DNA from: Natronoarchaeum rubrum
Lineage (GTDB): Archaea; Halobacteriota; Halobacteria; Halobacteriales; Natronoarchaeaceae
NCBI RefSeq assembly: GCF_024494695.1
Contig: NZ_JANHDP010000001.1
Coordinates: 124,001-188,000, forward strand
DNA length: 64,000 nt
Direction: 5' to 3'
Shown: piece after piece, positions 47,559 to 56,511 of the stretch
Position numbering within the stretch: the stretch's first letter is position 1
How the letters are laid out: every line of letters starts with the position of its first letter
The notes under the pieces: model-generated
Database searches by the model: none
Seen by the model: the letters and a program-made list of their open reading frames with translations, nothing else
Told to the model about the DNA's origin: nothing
Program-made: the position numbers and the translations under genes

Positions 47559-47586
47559 CTTCCGGGGCGGGGCGCTTCCGGGGCGG
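47555..47586. repeat. Perfect 16-base tandem duplication
   Basis: GGCGCTTCCGGGGCGG is duplicated head to tail at 47555-47570 and 47571-47586. A third identical 14-base core, CGCTTCCGGGGCGG, occurs at 48969-48982 in another intergenic gap. Role unknown. Confidence 0.65.
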
Positions 47587-47675
47587 GCGTGACGCCACCC
47601 CGCCACTTACCGGCGTCTGCTCCGCCACGCTGCGCGCGAGGAACCCTTTTTGCCCCGTCGCACCAACTGCTCGGC

Positions 47676-48134
47676 ATGAGTCTCGACGTGGATCCGCCCG
47701 AGCCGCCGGAACTGGTCGAACAGGTACCCGACGACTACGAGGGCGACCATCTCGAGGAGAACCCCGAGTACCACCGCGACGACCTCGAAGCCTTTCTGCG
47801 GGAGGGCGCGTGGGCCGAGGCGTTCGACCAGTGGGGCGCACATACCGACCTCGACGAGGAGGAGTTCGCCATCGCGCGGGATCTCGAACTGTTCCGCTCG
47901 TTCGATTTCTTCTGGGACGACTTCGCCGACCGGGTCGGCTACAGCGCTCCCGGCATCCCAGAGGACTGGCGCGAGCGCGAGTACCACCCCGAACTCGACT
48001 CGTGGGGCACCGTCTCGGGGATCAACGCCGCGATGACCGAGTTCGGCCAGATCGTCTCCGACGTCTTGGAGGAGGAGTACGTCGACTGGGACGCCGACTA
48101 CGAAGCCCCTGACGACCTGCCCGATTTCGACTGA
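47676..48134 (+). CDS. Hypothetical acidic protein, unrecognised
   Basis: A 152-residue soluble acidic protein, strikingly rich in Asp, Glu, Trp and Phe (LFRSFDFFWDDFADRVGY, REREYHPELDSWG). The start is ATG 47676, with a CCTTTTTG promoter-like stretch about 27 bases upstream. I recognise no domain. The pattern of helical acidic segments suggests a small haloarchaeal-only protein. It converges on the ThuA-like gene. Confidence 0.65.
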   Translation: MSLDVDPPEPPELVEQVPDDYEGDHLEENPEYHRDDLEAFLREGAWAEAFDQWGAHTDLDEEEFAIARDLELFRSFDFFWDDFADRVGYSAPGIPEDWREREYHPELDSWGTVSGINAAMTEFGQIVSDVLEEEYVDWDADYEAPDDLPDFD

Positions 48135-48208
48135 GCGATCGCGGCGCGGCATCGTGACCCGGGCGCCGGCGTCCAGCGTGCGACGCCGCTTTCGCCGCGT
48201 CGGCGCCG

Positions 48209-48934
48209 TTACTCCTCGCCGATCGGCTCGGCCGCCTCGACGCTCGAGAAGTTCGGCTCGACGCCGTCGGTCGGCGACGCCCACTCGATTGCGTTGTCGA
48301 TCACGGTGATGATCTCCTCCTGATCGTAGATGGGATACTCTTCGTGTCCGGGACGGAAGTAGAAGATCCGGCCGCTGCCGCGGCGGTAGCAACAGCCCGA
48401 GCGGAACACTTCGCCGCCCTCGAACCAGCTGACGAACACCAGCGCGTCGGGCTGGGGGATGTCGAAGCGTTCGCCGTACATCTCGGCCTCGGGGACGACG
48501 ATCTGCTCGTCGATCCCCTCGGCGATCGGGTGGCCCGGCTCGACCGTCCAGAGGCGCTCGCGCTCGCCGGCCTCGCGCCACTTGAGCGAGCAGCTCGTGC
48601 CCATCAGGCGCTTGAACGGCTTCGAGTAGTGCGCCGAGTGCAGCGGGAGAAAGCCCATCCCGTCGCGGACGCGCTCGACGACCCGGTCGACGACCTCGTC
48701 GCTCACTTCGTCGTGGGCGAGGTGGCCCCACCACAGCAGTACGTCGGTGTCGTCGAGCACGTCCCGGGAGAGACCGTGCTCGTCGTCTTCGTCGAGCGTG
48801 GCTGTGCGGACGTCGTGGCCGCGCTCCTCCAGGGCGTCGGCCAGCGCGGCGTGGATCCCCTCGGGGTAGAGTTCGGCGACGTTGTCATCCTCTCGCTCGT
48901 GGCGGTACTCGTTCCAGACGGTGACGCGAACCAT
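48209..48934 (-). CDS. ThuA-domain (glutamine amidotransferase-like) protein
   Basis: A 241-residue ThuA family protein with a class I glutamine-amidotransferase-like fold. Characteristic pieces are [13 protein letters not shown] at the start, [35 protein letters not shown], and the C-terminal [14 protein letters not shown]. The family is linked to trehalose or other sugar use but its reaction is not established. The His of PLHSAH replaces the amidotransferase nucleophile, as usual for ThuA. Confidence 0.92.
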   Translation of the reverse strand: MVRVTVWNEYRHEREDDNVAELYPEGIHAALADALEERGHDVRTATLDEDDEHGLSRDVLDDTDVLLWWGHLAHDEVSDEVVDRVVERVRDGMGFLPLHSAHYSKPFKRLMGTSCSLKWREAGERERLWTVEPGHPIAEGIDEQIVVPEAEMYGERFDIPQPDALVFVSWFEGGEVFRSGCCYRRGSGRIFYFRPGHEEYPIYDQEEIITVIDNAIEWASPTDGVEPNFSSVEAAEPIGEE

Positions 48935-49089
48935 GTGTCGGCGTCAACGCCAACTGTGAAAGGCACAACGCTTCCGGGGCGGTCGGCGCCAGTTCGGCGG
49001 GCGGTCCGTGATCGGTTCGGCGGGCCATCGGCGCTCGGGTCGAGAGGCCGGACGCTACGGGGTCGGCGTCGCGCGCGAAACGGGGACGA

Positions 49090-49302
49090 TCAGAAGACGT
49101 ACTCGTCGTCGTGGCCCATCATCCCGTCGTCCTCGAACCCCTGGTCCTCGTCGTCCATGGGCCCGCTCGTCTTGTAGGCTTTCAGTCCCGTCGAGAGCAG
49201 TTCCTCGATCGCTTCCTTGCGATCGACGAACTCGTCCTGCTCGACCATCTGCGCGATCTGCATCTCCAGGTGCTCCGGAACGTTGACATTTGTTTTCGGC
49301 AT
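49090..49302 (-). CDS. Ribbon-helix-helix protein (DUF7120-like)
   Basis: A 70-residue protein whose first 45 residues form a ribbon-helix-helix: KTNVNVPEHLEMQIAQMVEQ (strand and helix), then DRKEAIEELLSTGL. It ends with an acidic tail. It resembles the haloarchaeal RHH family recalled as DUF7120. It probably binds DNA as a dimer. A strong TATA box (CTTATATATG on the minus strand) lies just upstream. Confidence 0.82.
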   Translation of the reverse strand: MPKTNVNVPEHLEMQIAQMVEQDEFVDRKEAIEELLSTGLKAYKTSGPMDDEDQGFEDDGMMGHDDEYVF

Positions 49303-49327
49303 CTGACAGTGGGGCTTTGCCCGAGCC

Positions 49328-49335
49328 ATATATAA
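49328..49335 (-). promoter_or_regulatory. TATA box of the ribbon-helix-helix gene
   Basis: TTATATAT on the minus strand is 26-33 bases before the ATG at 49302, one of the best TATA boxes in the window. Confidence 0.6.
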
Positions 49336-49417
49336 GGCTGACGGGGCTGTGCGTCGGCCCCGCATCCTTCGGTTCGCGGACGCAAACGCTTTGTCGAGTC
49401 GGTCGCTGCCCTTGCGC

Positions 49418-50092
49418 ATGAACAGCCAGCGGAACGGCGACGCGGGGGCGGACGGGAGACGCCACGCGAGCGCGGACCCCGACGACATTCCCGCGAATCC
49501 GGACGTCGCGGACCTGCTCGACGAACTCGAAGCTCTCCGCCGGACCGTCGACGACCCGGAGGAGCACGAACAGCTCTCCCGGACGGTGCGGATGGCCCAC
49601 CGCATCCCCGGCAGCGCGACGTTCGGCAGAACCATCGACAAGTACACCTCTCAGGACATCGCCGAGTCGTTCGTCGGGAGCCTCCTCATCTCGCTGCCGA
49701 TGCTCGTCGAGGACGTCTCGGAGATCGGTGCGTTCTTCGCCGCTCACCCGGCCTTCTTGATCGGCAACGTCGCGTTCGTCGTCGTGATGACGATCGGGCT
49801 GCTGTACTGGGCCGATCTTCAGGAAGTGCTCATCACGAACCCGATCCTCGGCGTCGTGCCGCGGCGGCTGGCGGGCGTGCTGACGGTCGCGCTGGTCACG
49901 TCGACGTTCACGATGACCTTGTGGGGCCGAATCGACTGGGTCGATCCGTGGCAGACGATCTGTCAGGTGTCGGTGATCTGGTCGGTCGCGGCGATCGGTG
50001 GGGCGCTGGGCGACATCCTGCCCGGCGAGAGCAAGGGGACCGACCTCTCGCTGGAGGAGTTCTCGTTCGACGACCTGCCGTTCGACAACTGA
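49418..50092 (+). CDS. DUF2391 integral membrane protein
   Basis: A 224-residue protein: a hydrophilic, charged N-terminus (about 85 residues) with SATFGRTIDKYTSQDIAE, then five to six membrane helices (IAESFVGSLLISLPMLVED, FLIGNVAFVVVMTIGLLYW and later). It ends with an acidic cytoplasmic tail. The pattern is the DUF2391 family of predicted membrane proteins. Function unknown. Confidence 0.82.
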   Translation: MNSQRNGDAGADGRRHASADPDDIPANPDVADLLDELEALRRTVDDPEEHEQLSRTVRMAHRIPGSATFGRTIDKYTSQDIAESFVGSLLISLPMLVEDVSEIGAFFAAHPAFLIGNVAFVVVMTIGLLYWADLQEVLITNPILGVVPRRLAGVLTVALVTSTFTMTLWGRIDWVDPWQTICQVSVIWSVAAIGGALGDILPGESKGTDLSLEEFSFDDLPFDN

Positions 50093-50186
50093 TCGGGAGA
50101 CCGTTCCGTCGAGTAGGGACGCCAGGCGGGTTTCTCCGGACGCCGAAATCGGGCCTTTTACCGATCGGTCGCGCCTACTCGCTTCC

Positions 50187-50459
50187 ATGCCAGTTTCCAA
50201 AGACGAGTTCGACCAGCTCCACCCCTGTGACTTCTACACCCCCGCGGAGCTACTCGACCCCGACCAGATGTACACCGTCTACGAGATCGCCCGCATGCTC
50301 CAGGAGCTCGATCCCGACGCCGAGATCGACGCCGAGACGGAGACGATCCTGCTCGACTGGGCGATCCCGTGGGTCATCTCGAACTCGGACGATCTCGTCG
50401 TCGCCGACCCGCGCGACGACGACGAACCGGGCTACTACGGGCTCGCGACCGAGGAATGA
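50187..50459 (+). CDS. DUF5827 family protein
   Basis: A 90-residue soluble acidic protein with the family features HPCDFYTPAELLDP, MYTVYEIARMLQELDPDAEID and a C-terminal DDDEPGYYGLA. The function is unknown. Its last codons overlap the ATG of the following P-loop ATPase (ATGA), so the two products are probably made together. Confidence 0.88.
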   Translation: MPVSKDEFDQLHPCDFYTPAELLDPDQMYTVYEIARMLQELDPDAEIDAETETILLDWAIPWVISNSDDLVVADPRDDDEPGYYGLATEE

Positions 50460-51256
50460 AGCTGCTGGTCGCCGGCGGCGACCGCGTCGACGCCGGCAAG
50501 ACGACGTTCTCGACCGGGCTGGTGGCCCGCACTGACGCCGTCGGCTTCAAGCCCCGCGCCGGCAACGATTACTGGTTCGACCACGACGACTACCGGCGAG
50601 CCGTCGACGACGGCCGGCTGTACGGAAAAGACGCCGAGCGGCTGGCCGCGGCCAGCGCGGCCGACGTCGCGCCCGAGGAGATCAACCCTGTCCACCGACT
50701 CTGGCGCCCCTCGCCGGGTCCCGGCACCGGCCTCATCGGGGCGGCCCGACGCCAGTTCGTGCTCGACCGCGTCGCGGACTCGTTCGTCGTCAACGCCGAC
50801 GCCGACGTGCCCGCGTCGGCCGGCGACTCGCTCGCGCTCGCTGACGCGCCGCGGGTCGCGACCGTCGACGAACTGAACGAGGAGACGCGCCGCCGACACC
50901 TGCCGGCGTTCGAGGCGCTCGCCGAGCGAATCGACCGCCGCGAGCGGGCGGTGATCGAGTCCTACGGCGACGTGGCGCGACCGCTCCAGGATCTCGTCGT
51001 CGACGCCGTCGCGGTGGTCGAGCCGGCACGGGTGCGCCTGTACGACGGCGAGCGATACCTGCGCGCCTGCGAGGTCGCGAGCCGGAGCGCCCGCGACGGC
51101 CGGCTGGAGCGCCGCGTCGAGGACGTCGTCGAGCAGATCGACCCGGTCGCTCGCGTCGACCTCCCGGCGCTCGTCGACGAGCGCCGGACCGATCCGGACG
51201 CCGTCGCCGACGCCTACGAAGAAGCCTACGACGAACTGCTCGCGGTCGCCGACTGA
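50456..51256 (+). CDS. P-loop ATPase with BioD-like Walker A
   Basis: A 266-residue P-loop protein. The motif GDRVDAGKTT (residues 8-17) has five residues between G8 and GK, as in dethiobiotin synthetase/CobQ-type NTPases rather than the GxxxxGK form. It is followed by GLVARTDAVGFKPRAGND, where a conserved Lys/Arg could bind substrate. The middle part has PSPGPGTGLIGAARRQF. No clear sugar- or biotin-specific motif is present. It overlaps DUF5827 and may act with it. The activity is unknown. Confidence 0.78.
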   Translation: MKLLVAGGDRVDAGKTTFSTGLVARTDAVGFKPRAGNDYWFDHDDYRRAVDDGRLYGKDAERLAAASAADVAPEEINPVHRLWRPSPGPGTGLIGAARRQFVLDRVADSFVVNADADVPASAGDSLALADAPRVATVDELNEETRRRHLPAFEALAERIDRRERAVIESYGDVARPLQDLVVDAVAVVEPARVRLYDGERYLRACEVASRSARDGRLERRVEDVVEQIDPVARVDLPALVDERRTDPDAVADAYEEAYDELLAVAD

Positions 51257-51284
51257 CGGGACCGACGGCGTTATCGACTATCTC

Positions 51285-51863
51285 TCAGCGCTGTCGCGCC
51301 ATCTTCCCGGCCAGTTCGACGTGCGAGTACGGCTCGTTCTCGACGCTCGGGCCGTGCCCGGCGTGGAGCGCCCGCAGGTCGGCGTCGACGCGTTCGCTCA
51401 CTCGATCGATGCTCCGGATCAGCGCCGCGCGGTCGCCCTCGTCGAGATCGGTGCGGCCGAACCCGCCGTTCTGGAAGATCAGGTCGCCAGCGAACAGGAT
51501 TCCGGCGTCGGCGGCGTACAGACACAGGTGATCGTCCTTGTGGCCCGGCGTGTGCAGCGCGACGTACTCGTGGTCGCCCAGTCGGATCGTCGCCTCGTCG
51601 GCGAGTTCGCGCTCGACGCCCGGCTGCTCGGTGTCGAAGCCGTAGACGGGCGCGTCGAACGCCTCGACGACATCCGCGAGGTTCCCCACGTGGTCCGGGT
51701 GGGTGTGGGTCAGGACGACGGCGTCGAGCGCGTCCGTCCGGTCGCGAACGGCCGAAACGACGTCGAAGCCCGCGCCGGCGTCGACGAGCACCGTGCGCTC
51801 GCCGTCGACGAGAAAGACGTTGCTGGTGAACGACTGGACGCCCTGCGCGAGGTTGCTGATCAT
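51285..51863 (-). CDS. Metallo-beta-lactamase fold hydrolase
   Basis: A 192-residue MBL enzyme with the metal motif LTHTHPDHVGN, the second His in LHTPGHKDDHLC, and GDLIFQNGGFGRTD. The pattern is like glyoxalase II/persulfide dioxygenase-type small hydrolases. The final His is in LHAGHGPS. The ATG at 51863 is preferred. Substrate unknown. Confidence 0.92.
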   Translation of the reverse strand: MISNLAQGVQSFTSNVFLVDGERTVLVDAGAGFDVVSAVRDRTDALDAVVLTHTHPDHVGNLADVVEAFDAPVYGFDTEQPGVERELADEATIRLGDHEYVALHTPGHKDDHLCLYAADAGILFAGDLIFQNGGFGRTDLDEGDRAALIRSIDRVSERVDADLRALHAGHGPSVENEPYSHVELAGKMARQR

Positions 51864-51958
51864 ACGACGCCGTTTTCGCCGCGTCGCTTTGGCCCTGTCG
51901 GCCTCGTCAGTTCGACCTTCGAATCGTGCCGCGGTCGCGACGGCGTCGCGGAGGCCCC

Positions 51959-52321
51959 TTACGGCGTCGAGGTCGCCCCCTCGTCGGTCGGCGCGCTCGC
52001 GAGTACGAGTCGGGCCGTCTCGTCGCCGCGGTTGTGGATCTGGCGACGTTCCTCGGGATCGATCCGCAGCGCCTCGTGCTCGTCGAGCGTCACGGTGTCG
52101 GGGCCGACGTCGACCTCGACCCGGCCCTCGGTGACGTAGTAGACCTCCTCCTGGCCGTCGTCGCCGTGGTCGTGTTCCATGCCGCTCCGTTCGGGCTCGA
52201 GTTCCAGCACGGTGAACCCGAGGTTTTCGGTGCCGAGCGGGTCGCGCATGAACCACATGCCGCCTTTCTCGCCGTCGATCGCCGATCCGACGTCACCGGG
52301 CGCGGTCGTCTCGTGTCCCAT
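51959..52321 (-). CDS. Cupin-domain protein
   Basis: A 120-residue single-domain cupin with metal-binding His/Glu residues in MEHDHGDDGQEEVYYVTEGR and the second motif IDPEERRQIHNRGDE. The function is unknown; small cupins act as isomerases, dioxygenases or metal sensors. It is followed on the same strand by the MBL gene, 95 bases apart. Confidence 0.9.
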   Translation of the reverse strand: MGHETTAPGDVGSAIDGEKGGMWFMRDPLGTENLGFTVLELEPERSGMEHDHGDDGQEEVYYVTEGRVEVDVGPDTVTLDEHEALRIDPEERRQIHNRGDETARLVLASAPTDEGATSTP

Positions 52322-52365
52322 GTGTGGAGTTTCCCGGCCGACGCCTATCAAAGGCGGGGCGTCGC

Positions 52366-54603
52366 TCAGTCGCCGGTCGGTGCGGCGCCGGCCAGCAGTG
52401 ACGCGAACACCTTTCGCTCGGACGCCCTGACGTGCTGGTGGAACGTCGGCGCAGAGATCCCGAGCGACTCGGCGACCTCCTCGCCCGAGTTCGTCCGTGG
52501 CCACTCGAAGAAGCCGGCGTAGTAGGCCGCCTCGAGCGCGGCGCGCTGTCGATCGGTCAGCTCCTCGGTGAACACGTCGCGGGTCCCGTCGGTCGCACCG
52601 TCGGGCCGGCTGATCTGCCGCCGAGTGACGAACTCGGCGTCCGGATAGGCCTCCCGGACGGAGTCGATGACCTGCCTGACGTCGACGCCGGGCGAGAGGT
52701 GGATCGTCATGCGATAGTCGCCGTCCTCGACGACGGCCTCGTCGACGCGCCCGCCGAGCGACGCGACCGTCGTGAGCACCGGCGGCTCGTCGAACACCAC
52801 CTCGAACTTTCCGGGCGCCCCGTCGACGAACGATAGCTCCTTCCAGTGGGGCCGGGCCTCGGCGAGGTCTTCGACGACGCTCTCCCCGCCGTCGGCTGCC
52901 CTTCCGTAGACCAGATACTCGTCGTCGCCCAGCGGGACCGTCCGACCGATCTCGATCCGTCCGTCCGACTCGGCGTCGATGCCGAGCGATTCGAACACGT
53001 CCCGGATTCGGAGCTCCACTTCGACGAGTTCGTCGCCGATCAGCGCTCGCTTTCGCTCGACCGCGGCGATCGCGTGGCCGGTCACCTCTCCCAGTTGGCG
53101 TAGCACCCGCCGTTCCTCCCCCGCGAACGCGTCGGAACGATCGGCGTAGACGCCGAGGGCGCCGTAGATCGTCTCCTCGTGGGTGATCGGCACTATGGCG
53201 ACTGACCGGTAGCCGTGTTCGCGCGCGACGTCGCGCCACCGCTTGAAGTCCGGATCCGAGAACACGTCCTCGACGATCTGCATCTCGAGCGTTTGCACCG
53301 CCTGGCCGGCCGGCCCTTGTCCGGTCGGGTCCTCGGGGTCGACGGAGATCGAGACGTCGTCGATGTAGCCGTCGACGCCGGCCTCGACGCGAGGTTTGAA
53401 CGATTCGGTCGTGGGATCGACGCCGGCAATCCACGCGAACTCGTAGGAATCGGAGTCGGCGAGAGACTCGCAGACGACCCGTTCGATCTCACTGCGAGTG
53501 GACTGGGCGACGACGGCCTCGGTGATGCTGAGCGCGACCGCGTTGAGTTCGTTGAGCGTCTCCAGCCGTTCGCGCTGGCGTTCGAGTGTTCGCTCGCGCC
53601 GTCTGCGCTCGCTCACGTCGCGGACGACGCCGCAGCGACCTTCGCTGTCGCCGTAGGGGAGCGGTCCGAACCGGTTCTCGACGGGGATACGATCACCCTC
53701 GCCCGTCACCAGATCGAACTCCATGGTCGCGATGTCACGCTCGCCGCTGCTGACTCGCGACGCCGCTTCGGCGGCCCGCTCGGCTAGCGTGTGATCCTCG
53801 TAGGCGATTGTTGCGTGCTCGCCCATCAGCTCCTCCCGCCCCCGTCCGATCATCTCACAGAACGACTTGTTCGCCATCACGAATCGAGCATCGTCGTCGA
53901 GCGCGTAGACGCCGTCGTCGACGGTTTCGACGATGCGCTCGTACTGTTCGAGTTCCTGTTCGCGTCGCTTTTGCTCCGTGATGTCCCGGAAGTACACCGA
54001 GAGCCCGCTTTCGGAGGGGTAGACGTTCGCCTCGAGCCAGAACGATAGCCTGTCGGAGTAGGTCTCGAAACTCGTCGGCTCCTGTGTCTCCAGGCACTCG
54101 CGGAACTGATCGGCCAACGAGGTCCCGGGAAACGCATCGGTGAGCGCTACCCCGAGCAGTTCCTCGGAGCTGCGCTCCAGCAGTTCCTCGGCCTGCTCGT
54201 TGACGTAGGTAAACCGCAGCTCCTCGTCGAGCGCGTAGAACGCGTCGTCGATGCGCTCGAACACTTCGTCGAGTTCGCGCTCCAGTTCGTCGCGCTGCTG
54301 GCGAATCCAGCTGTCGTGCTCTCTGCTGTCGCCCCTGTCGGGGCTTTCCGTCGCGTCCTCTTCTGGGGCGTCGTCGGACGCTCCCCACGTCTGCCCGCTC
54401 GGTCGCCACCAGACTCTCCCTCTGGCGCCGACTTTCTTGGTCTGTAGGTCCCCCTCCTCGGTGAGACGCTCCAGGCGGTCGTAGGCGCTTCGGCGCGTAC
54501 ATCCCAACTCCTCCGCAAGCTCGCTCGCCGTCACCGGCTCGGCGGCCGATCCGATTCGATCGACCGCTGCGAGCGCCCCATCCGATGGTCCCCCGGTAGC
54601 CAT
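52366..54603 (-). CDS. Bat-like multi-domain transcription regulator (HTH-PAS-PAS-GAF-BAT-HTH10)
   Basis: A 745-residue soluble regulator. N-terminal winged helix (residues about 10-65, ELAEELGCTRRSAYDRLERL), then two PAS units (about 105-225, ELRFTYVNEQAEELLER; 235-350, DARFVMANKSFCEMIGRGREE). A GAF domain (about 375-520), a BAT-type linker domain (about 525-670), and the C-terminal HTH_10 (TDRQRAALEAAYYAGFFEWPR) follow. This is the bacterio-opsin activator type, extended by an N-terminal HTH. The ATG at 54603 follows a GTTAAGTG promoter-like box. Signals may be oxygen, light or redox. Confidence 0.92.
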   Translation of the reverse strand: MATGGPSDGALAAVDRIGSAAEPVTASELAEELGCTRRSAYDRLERLTEEGDLQTKKVGARGRVWWRPSGQTWGASDDAPEEDATESPDRGDSREHDSWIRQQRDELERELDEVFERIDDAFYALDEELRFTYVNEQAEELLERSSEELLGVALTDAFPGTSLADQFRECLETQEPTSFETYSDRLSFWLEANVYPSESGLSVYFRDITEQKRREQELEQYERIVETVDDGVYALDDDARFVMANKSFCEMIGRGREELMGEHATIAYEDHTLAERAAEAASRVSSGERDIATMEFDLVTGEGDRIPVENRFGPLPYGDSEGRCGVVRDVSERRRRERTLERQRERLETLNELNAVALSITEAVVAQSTRSEIERVVCESLADSDSYEFAWIAGVDPTTESFKPRVEAGVDGYIDDVSISVDPEDPTGQGPAGQAVQTLEMQIVEDVFSDPDFKRWRDVAREHGYRSVAIVPITHEETIYGALGVYADRSDAFAGEERRVLRQLGEVTGHAIAAVERKRALIGDELVEVELRIRDVFESLGIDAESDGRIEIGRTVPLGDDEYLVYGRAADGGESVVEDLAEARPHWKELSFVDGAPGKFEVVFDEPPVLTTVASLGGRVDEAVVEDGDYRMTIHLSPGVDVRQVIDSVREAYPDAEFVTRRQISRPDGATDGTRDVFTEELTDRQRAALEAAYYAGFFEWPRTNSGEEVAESLGISAPTFHQHVRASERKVFASLLAGAAPTGD

Positions 54604-54745
54604 GCACAATTATTCACGATCGTCACTTAACATTGTTCCGTTGAAGGAACCCTCTCGGCGTTCGAGCGGAGTGCGCCGAGTATCACGAGCGGAGTGACCC
54701 CGATATCCATCGCTGTACCGACCGACCCGCTCATCGCCGCGAAAA

Positions 54746-54780
54746 TCGGCCTAATATCTTAGAAGAATCGGTTAGGCCGA
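54746..54780. promoter_or_regulatory. Perfect 9-base inverted repeat between divergent regulators
   Basis: TCGGCCTAA at 54746-54754 is the exact inverse complement of TTAGGCCGA at 54772-54780, 17 bases apart. It lies between the Bat-like gene and the DUF7344 gene and sits 42 bases before the latter's ATG. It may be an operator for a dimeric regulator, or an RNA hairpin. A smaller GTTCC/GGAAC pair is at 54635-54650. Confidence 0.45.
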
Positions 54781-54821
54781 CTCGGATTCTTTCGTCAAGC
54801 ACGCAACCGGGATTCCAAATC

Positions 54822-55157
54822 ATGAGTGACTCATCACCACAGCCCGTGGCTGAACTGTCCGAAAGGCAACGTTCTTCTTCCCGGAATCTCCTCCGCACGC
54901 TTGCCGACGAGCGCCGGCGAACCACGCTTACCGTGCTCGCTGACGCGTCGACGCCGATCGACCTCAGGACCGTCGCCCGCCGCGTCGCGACCCACGAAAC
55001 GTCCGATGGCGTCACGACCGAGCGCATCGAGGACGTTCACGTTTCGCTTCACCACATTCATCTCCCCGCGCTCGCGGACGTCGATCTTGCGTCGTACGAA
55101 CCGAACCGCGGCGTCGTCGTCGACGCCGTCGAGGACGCCGAACCGATTCTGCCGTAA
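54822..55157 (+). CDS. DUF7344 winged-helix protein
   Basis: A 111-residue soluble protein with LRTLADERRRTTLTVLADA, RTVARRVATHE, and the typical HVSLHHIHLPALADVDLASY. This is the DUF7344 winged-helix pattern. A homologous domain is the C-terminus of the membrane protein at 10045. It is probably a DNA-binding regulator; the ligand and target are unknown. It is divergent from the Bat-like gene. Confidence 0.82.
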   Translation: MSDSSPQPVAELSERQRSSSRNLLRTLADERRRTTLTVLADASTPIDLRTVARRVATHETSDGVTTERIEDVHVSLHHIHLPALADVDLASYEPNRGVVVDAVEDAEPILP

Positions 55158-55248
55158 ACATCGCTCCGTAGGCTTCTTTGACCACTCGAAGGTCGGTGAC
55201 CACGAGGTCGCAAGGCCTTTTGTATCGCCCATCGACGACTAGCACAGG

Positions 55249-56472
55249 ATGAACGGATCGCTGGGTGTCGGTCTCGCGACGGGTATCTTCCTGGTTGCGG
55301 CGCTGTTCGCCGGGGTTCCGGCCGTCGACGCGGGGCCGATCGACCGGACGGCGCCCCAGGACGCCGCGCCGACGCTGGACTCGGCGTCGGTTGCCCAGAC
55401 CGACGCTCCGGGCGGGTTCTCACAGCAGTCCGAGGAAACCGAGCAGTTCGACAGCGTCGCGTTCCGGATCACGGTCCACGAGAACGGTACCGCCGTGTGG
55501 ACGTTCAGCTACGAGCGCCGCCTCGCGAACGAGTCCGAACGCGAGCAGTTCGAGTCGTTCGCCGAGGAGTTCCGGACCAACGAGAGCCACCCGCTGTACG
55601 AGGGGTTCCGGAGCCAGGCGACCAGCCTCGTCGACGCGGGCGCGTCGGCGACCGACCGCGAGATGAACGCCAGCACGTTCCGCAAGGACGCCCGCATCCG
55701 AGAGGAGCGGCTCAACCGTCCCGGCGTGGTCACCATGTCGTTCCACTGGTCGAACTTCGCGCAGGAGGACGGCGAGCGCCTGATCGTCGGCGACGTGTTC
55801 GAGGGCGGCCTCTACGTCGGCGAGGACCAGTCGATCGTCTTCGAGCGCGGCGAGGGCGTCGCGTTCGACGAGGCGTCCCCGACCGACGGGCGGACGCTCT
55901 CGAACGATAGTCTCGCGACGAGCGACACCGTCACCTGGGTCGGGCCGAGAGAGTTCACGGACAAAAAGCCGCGGGCGGAACTCGCACCGCGGGACGCCGT
56001 CGGTCCGACCGACGACACCGCGACCAAGCCCGCCAGCGGCGACAGCGACCCCTGGATGATGATCGCCGGCGTCGTCGTCCTCCTGCTCGGCGTCGGCAGC
56101 GCGGTCGCCTGGCGCCGCGACGGCGGCGTCATCGCCGGGACGAACTCCGGGACGACGACCGACGGAGCGGCCGCGGACCCGACCCCGGCGACCGACGACG
56201 GCCCCGACGAGCCCGACGACGGCGTCCCCGAGGAGGAGTTGCTGACCGACGAGGATCGGGTCACCAGCCTGCTCGAGGAGAACGGCGGCCGGATGAAGCA
56301 GGTCAACATCGTCGAGGAGACCGGCTGGTCGAAGTCGAAAGTCAGCATGCTGCTCTCGGACATGGAGGAGGAGGGCCAGATCTCGAAGCTTCGGGTCGGC
56401 CGCGAGAACATCATCAGCCTCGACGGCCACGAGCCCGAGGCCGCGGGCTCGCCGTTCGAGAACGACGAGTGA
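55249..56472 (+). CDS. Membrane-anchored HTH regulator with extracellular domain (DUF7345/DUF7343-like)
   Basis: A 407-residue type I membrane protein. A signal peptide (about 1-29, VAALFAGVPAVDAG) leads to an extracellular beta-rich domain (about 60-225, VAFRITVHENGTAVWTFSYE, NRPGVVTMSFHWSNF), a membrane helix (about 265-285, MMIAGVVVLLLGVGSAVAW), an acidic linker, and a winged HTH (about 335-395, NGGRMKQVNIVEETGWSKSKVSMLLSDM). A signal outside the cell would be relayed to DNA. A CTTTTGTATC box lies about 29 bases upstream. A T5 run follows the stop. Confidence 0.9.
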   Translation: MNGSLGVGLATGIFLVAALFAGVPAVDAGPIDRTAPQDAAPTLDSASVAQTDAPGGFSQQSEETEQFDSVAFRITVHENGTAVWTFSYERRLANESEREQFESFAEEFRTNESHPLYEGFRSQATSLVDAGASATDREMNASTFRKDARIREERLNRPGVVTMSFHWSNFAQEDGERLIVGDVFEGGLYVGEDQSIVFERGEGVAFDEASPTDGRTLSNDSLATSDTVTWVGPREFTDKKPRAELAPRDAVGPTDDTATKPASGDSDPWMMIAGVVVLLLGVGSAVAWRRDGGVIAGTNSGTTTDGAAADPTPATDDGPDEPDDGVPEEELLTDEDRVTSLLEENGGRMKQVNIVEETGWSKSKVSMLLSDMEEEGQISKLRVGRENIISLDGHEPEAAGSPFENDE

Positions 56473-56494
56473 GGCCGGGGCGGTCGGACGCCGC

Positions 56495-56499
56495 TTTTT
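56495..56499 (+). terminator. T5 run after the membrane-anchored regulator gene
   Basis: TTTTT lies 23-27 bases after the stop at 56472 in GC-rich DNA and just before the convergent PH-domain gene ends at 56512. It fits an archaeal T-tract terminator. Confidence 0.35.
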
Positions 56500-56511
56500 C
56501 GGTGGCGCCGC

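Noticed and set aside
51959..53434. A 491-codon frame ending with the cupin protein
   Set aside because: Only the last 120 codons form a protein domain; the rest is antisense-frame noise over the Bat-like gene's own strand in another frame.
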